Positions 57,101-63,100 of a stretch of DNA of 64,000 bases are shown here, piece after piece. The notes beneath the pieces were generated by a model that saw only the letters and a program-made list of their open reading frames with translations, ran no database searches and had not been told where the DNA came from. The position numbers and the translations under genes are program-made. This DNA is from Climacteris rufus (lineage: Eukaryota; Chordata; Aves; Passeriformes; Climacteridae). The number at the start of each line of letters is the position of its first letter. Position 1 is the stretch's first letter. The stretch is taken from positions 981,288-1,045,287 of the forward strand of contig VZRZ01008693.1 of the NCBI GenBank assembly GCA_013398175.1. Reading direction: 5' to 3'.

Positions 57101-60100
57101 GATGTCTTAATGACTCTAAAGAAATCTTCGTGCCTAAATAAATATAATATTTAAGTGAGGTTTGTTATTTTTTACCACAATAATCTTGGAGGGGAGGGAA
57201 TCTTACAGTTTTATTAAAAAATCAAAAATATCTGAAAAAGACAGACTCACATCTGATCAAAGAGTCAGTATTCTTCTGACAAAGCTGTGCCAGCAGATTA
57301 TAGTAGCTACAGGACAGGCATTCTTGGCAGCGTGTTTTCTGTTTCGTGTCAAGATGTGAACAGGCATATGAATCCTGAAGAGTGAAAGGGAAATTCTTCG
57401 GAAAACAATCATATTATCCAGCATATAAATGAAATATCAAGTATCTGACTAGGTTATAAAAGGTTACTTTTTACCCTGTAGAGGTCTTACCTCCAGAGTT
57501 CTTTCAGCATCTGCTTTCAGACTGTGCTTAAGAATATCTATAAGTTCATACACTGAGCATTCCACTTGTTGGCTCTGCCTACAAAAACAACCTTACAGTC
57601 ATCCACAGGGAATCAAACATAAGGAATACCCTTTGTTATCTCCCAAGCACACAGTCCCAGTCCCACTGCACTGTGAAGACTTTTATGTGCAGGGAAATGC
57701 CCTTCCAACGCATTACAGTTTGTTCCTAATGCTTGGGCATACAGAGATTTTAAGATATTAAAATATGCAGACTAACGAGAAACCCATTTGTCAGATCCTA
57801 TTCTATCTGATTCAACTGGACTTCATAATAATTTTTCTAAAAAAAGGGTTTTCCAACTATATTTAATAAAACAGGCTTACCATGATGATGCTGTAAGATA
57901 AACTCTGAAATCAGAATTAGTAAAATAAAAACAAAACACGTATTAAAACATAAGCAATTAACATGTGGATGAGATTTCAAGTCCTGTCCGTCTTCATTTT
58001 TCTTGCTACTTATTAGAATGCCTTAAGAAGAAATGTAAGAAATGCTAAACACTACAGATGCTATTTCACAACTGCTGTGTTCAAGATAACTTGGAGTCTC
58101 TCCCCTGCAGCCTAAGACTACCAATTTGCTCTAGACTGGTACTCTGTTACAATAACATTTTAAAAGTAAAGTCTCTATGCATGCAAAAGTAACAATTAAT
58201 AAACCTTCCCAAAAATGGCCTTCAAGTCTATACAATTAATAAACCTACTGAGACAGTTTGCAGGCAGTAGAGATAGCAAGCTTTTCTATTTGTTCCAGGA
58301 AAGACATCACATCTATAGGTTCATCTTCTGGCAAAATGATCAGAGCAGTGTTTGATATGTCCTCCAGAATCCTGTTAATTCTGCATTCCAGGGTATCAGA
58401 TGCTTCTTTGACTACATAGTCCAACTCCCTCAGGGTACTGTAAACATTCTGAATAACTAAGCAAGGAAAACAAAATTAAAACAAACCATGCAAAACAGAG
58501 ATCTCTCAAGTCTCATCTCCCCTTTCTCGCACACACCCCCGCCTCCCCTCAGGTATACAATAGAATGAGGATTTCATAGCAATGAAATATGAAATGAAAG
58601 CCTGAAACATGATGGCCTTCCTGTACTTTTAAATTTTTTAATTAAACCACCTTATAATAAACAGAACAACATCCTTCAAAATGTCTCTTCTTTTTGGTAA
58701 TACCATTGTAATGAAAAGGATCAACAAAATACAACAGAAAACAGAAAGGATATAAGTGTCCAAAAATTATTTTGGTCCTCCTACATACATACACAGGGAA
58801 ATGGAGTACTTTTATAATGGTAAATAACTTATAAATTAAATGGCTACAATTCCCCCATCCAAGAATACAATTTTGTTAAGCCTTAGATTTCTTCTTTCAC
58901 ATGTATGACCTAACTTCGGAAAGAGATAAAATGAGTCTCTTAACATACATGTTTATTAAATTATAGGTAGAATCTACTGTTTCTCAATAGACTGGAAAAA
59001 GCTTTTCCTGTCATCATTTCATTGCAAAATATAAAGAAATATGGCACCTGATGTTATTGTCCTTTGTTATTACCATAAATTATATATATATATATATGTG
59101 TGTGTGTATATATATATATACATATAATATTTTTTTCTACTGTATGTAGAAAGAAATTACTATGACATCTAAGGCACAGCAGTGCAACAGGGGTGTCCAA
59201 CTGCTGATGTTTTAAGTGGAAATCGTCATTTGTTGCTCTTAGGAAGTTATCATGAAACTTGTCTTTTTTACTGTCTAAAATGGACAAATAATCAAAATTT
59301 TTTTTTCTTAAATATATATATACTAGGTAGTACTAAATCCATTTTTCTGCCTTGTCCCCTGACTCTTAGTCTAAAAGGCAACTATGGTCCCCATACTTCT
59401 AGATGGAATTTGCTTACGTGGAGAAAAGACATGTAAGACATGAAGTTTGTGCACAGTGAGTTCAGGCCATTGCTGGCAGGTAAGAATTATTTTGTGTGCA
59501 CCAAACCAATAGCTAATTTGTAGGTGTTCAAAATCCATTCTGGGAATGTTAGACATCACACATCTTCAAAAAGACAGGGTGCATACACTTGAGAAACTAA
59601 CTCCCTTCTAGGTATAACTGCATTTCAGCTGCAGCAGCAGGAAACAGCCCACGTGACCGCATAACATCTGAATTGTTTAAAAAGGACAGTTTTCACCACA
59701 GCAAATGGTGATACAAATAACCATTACAACCTGCATTATACCTAACAGATACTTAGCATAGTGCAGAGAGTACCTAAATGAATAAATAAATAAATAATAC
59801 TGTCTAAAGATGTGTTGCTAAACAGGGCAAACTAAACATAAAAATTCATTTTAGAACTATAAAACAAATATAAAAACTCACTTGCCATTTGGTTCTTGTG
59901 CTCTGGTCAGGTAAAGGTCAGGTAAAGCTACAAGGTGACCAGCCCTGCCTTAAGCACTGGTTAGAGCACTGTGCACCAGTGCCACATGGCCGAGTCATAA
60001 ATGAACAGCTGCACAAACTCATGCCCCATTTCACTTTCAGATTTAGACCGTATCTGTTCCTGTTTACATTGCTGCTTTTCCTTTTGAAGAAGAAAAGGGA

Positions 60101-63100
60101 AAGCCTAACATCAATCAACCTCAACTGAAAACTAATTTACAAGCATGAGTTACTGTGTTCCCATGAAACTGCAACATAAAAGTCTTGGTGATGGTTTTAT
60201 ACACGCCCTTTTCAATGACACTTTTACAACTGTTAACCAATTTTATGCTGTATTTGATAAGGATAAGGTTGTGTCTTGCTGGTTGTGTAGAAAATCTCAA
60301 TGCCTGATAAAAATATTTTGTTAGAAAAAAGTTAGGACTTGGGCAGGAATCTCCAACCTTGATTTCAGACATGTCACTTTTAGGATGTTCAGCATAAATT
60401 ATGAAGGGTTTTTTGTAGACAAGATAAGCGATACTATTAAAACATCCATGGCTGTTCTCTTGCCTCTTCTTGTAGCAGTTGGGCTAAAATTATCTACCTA
60501 AAGTGGAGAGGTCAGCCCACAAATACATTTTTCATAGAGAAACAAAACTGAATGCAGACACCTAACAGTTCACCACTTCTACTACATACATTTATTGATG
60601 TTCAAAGAAGTCCATGACAACTGCATCAGGCCCGGAGTAAGGGCATCCTCAACTTGTCCAATGAATGGCTTCATCAGTGGTTTCAGCACAACAGGGATCC
60701 TATTCAGACGCTCTTTGTAACTCATCAACAGGTTCTGGAGTCTGAAAGACACCATCGTGTTTATAATGTGCTTCATTCAGATATTTGAAACACACAGAAG
60801 TTTGGCGACATTTTTGGTTAATAAGATTTGCAAGTTCTGATCCCATCTCAAAAACAAGAACCCTTCTTTTCCTAACTCAAAACAAGCCTCTCTGTCCCTA
60901 CCAACAGCAAAACCAGACTGGAGAAATAAGTACCTCCAATGAAGTGACTGTGACCAATTTAGATAATTTTTCTTCCAAGAAAAGTTAATTACAATTTAAA
61001 AAAAAATAGAACCGAGAAATTGAAAGCATGGCATTTTTGTTTTCTTCTTCCCATCTCACAAGACATGGCATGAAATGACACTGCTTATAAGAAAAGCTAG
61101 ATCCAAACCACCTAGGACACTGAATCTCAAAGAAAGGGAACCCAAATTCTGAATCAAGGCTTAACAATACAGTTCCATGAAAATGGAGCTACACAAAGAA
61201 ACTGAGTAAACAAGAATTATAAGCAAAGATAAGTCAAAGGTCAGATACATAATGGTTTTCTTACAAGAACTGCTGCTGCTGCTGCAAAAAATAAGCAACA
61301 GCTGTGTTTTGTGCCAGATTAAAATTGTGATTTAGACATCTGTTACAAACCATATATACTGAGATAACCCTACCACAATATACCCAGAATTGTTTTTCAG
61401 ATGTTGTTAATCAAAAATTTACAGTCCTTGAATATTTCTTCTTTGCTTAGGGAGTCAGTATGAAGTCCTTTTTAGAGTAGAAGGTAAGTTTGGGTTTCTT
61501 TTTTTAATTGCAAATATTTCTGTACTTTTTTTTCCTGGCTGGCAAAAGTCAGGGCTGTTGCTTTTTGGAGGTCTGCAGTACACAGAGTCTGCCACATTAA
61601 AAATTTATGGTTAATTTGTACTCCACAGAAAATCAGTGAAAAACGTTGCTTTCTGAGAATGAAACACTGAAAACTTCAACAATAGAAATAGGCAGGAGGG
61701 TTTGAAGTCTTTATGAAACTCCTCAAACTTTGTCCCTTTTTGTCCAATTCTAACTAAGAACTAAAAAACACTCCTCAAAAAGCATTGCCTGTTTAAGACT
61801 GAACATCCTTGTTTAGACAGTTAAAGAATTTATAATCAGCACCCCGATAATGAAAAGAACTCTTGCAGCAAAGGTTTGGACTGTTACAAAAAACAGAAAG
61901 AAAGTATTTTAAATCAACAAAAGTGATTTGAGATATACAACATGAGACAGCAGGTTGTAACTTAGGTGATGTATTACCTACACAAATGTTTGGGTTGTGC
62001 TATTACCAAGGGGCAAATTCCAGCTTGTTTTTCTAACAGAAAAAAAAATACTTTCTATGCTAAATGTAGTATTTTGGAGTGTAATCCCTATATTACAGTG
62101 CATAGATGCCTTAGCAGTACCAAGGAGCTCCACTTAGAGAGCAGCAATTGAAGTAACAAAACAAAAACATGTAGGTGTCTCCAAGCAATGAGATATGTGT
62201 GTAAATAGGAACAAATGCATGTTAATATGGAAATGCAGGGGAAAGCAATTAAAATTCAATTAAACTCCATCAAAGAGAAAAATTATAATAAATCAAAAGC
62301 AATATATGCAACAGACTCAAAGGCAGGGATTCCCATTAACAGATGAGAAACAAATCCAAAAAGCGTTTACTCACTCCCTTTGATGTCTTTTAATCTGTTC
62401 TTCATTTGCACACAAGCCAAGGACAACGTCTGGAACTTCAAAATGCATTTTGCTCAGGTATTTTGTCTCATAAAGTACTTCCAGGACCATTGGGTCTAAG
62501 TTTACAAATAATTCCTTCATGTAGCAGTACAGAAGGAAAAAAAGAAGTAGAAAATAAGACACTAGTTTGGTAGTTATGTGTAGCGTGATATAACTGGATC
62601 AGGTAAGAATAAGTAGATGACTGAAGAATATTTTTTAAATGGATATTTCTTCTTCAACCTTCTCTACAAATATATCATTTCCCAAAGTATTAATCAATCA
62701 ATATCTTGCACTGATTTCAATTTCTTGTGACTCCTTAACTGTGCCCTAACCACTTGGCTCCCATGATTTACCAAGTTTAATTCTAGTTCTGCAGCTACAT
62801 TATGTGGAAGCTAATTTGCCTTTTCATGTCCGCTTCTCCATCAGCAACTAGGGAGAAATATTCTGAAGGTTAATCTCTACACTTTTCGGGGCACTAAATG
62901 TTATTAAGATACTAAATAAATTTGAAAACTACGTTCTAGTTGTCCATTATGGAGTCATTAGTACAAAAAATGCCACATTTTAACTATGATTTCTCTGCAC
63001 TACAGCAGAAAAATAATCTGTAAAGTAAGAATGGCAAGATTTTCCGTCTCAGCAATCAGTTTTGAAAGGAAATTAATGAATTATTGCAATATGTTCAACA

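Noticed and set aside
58249..58448. Exon v4 with the downstream CAG acceptor
   Set aside because: It would join to v3 as an immediate stop codon; the acceptor eight bases upstream fits frame and family spacing.
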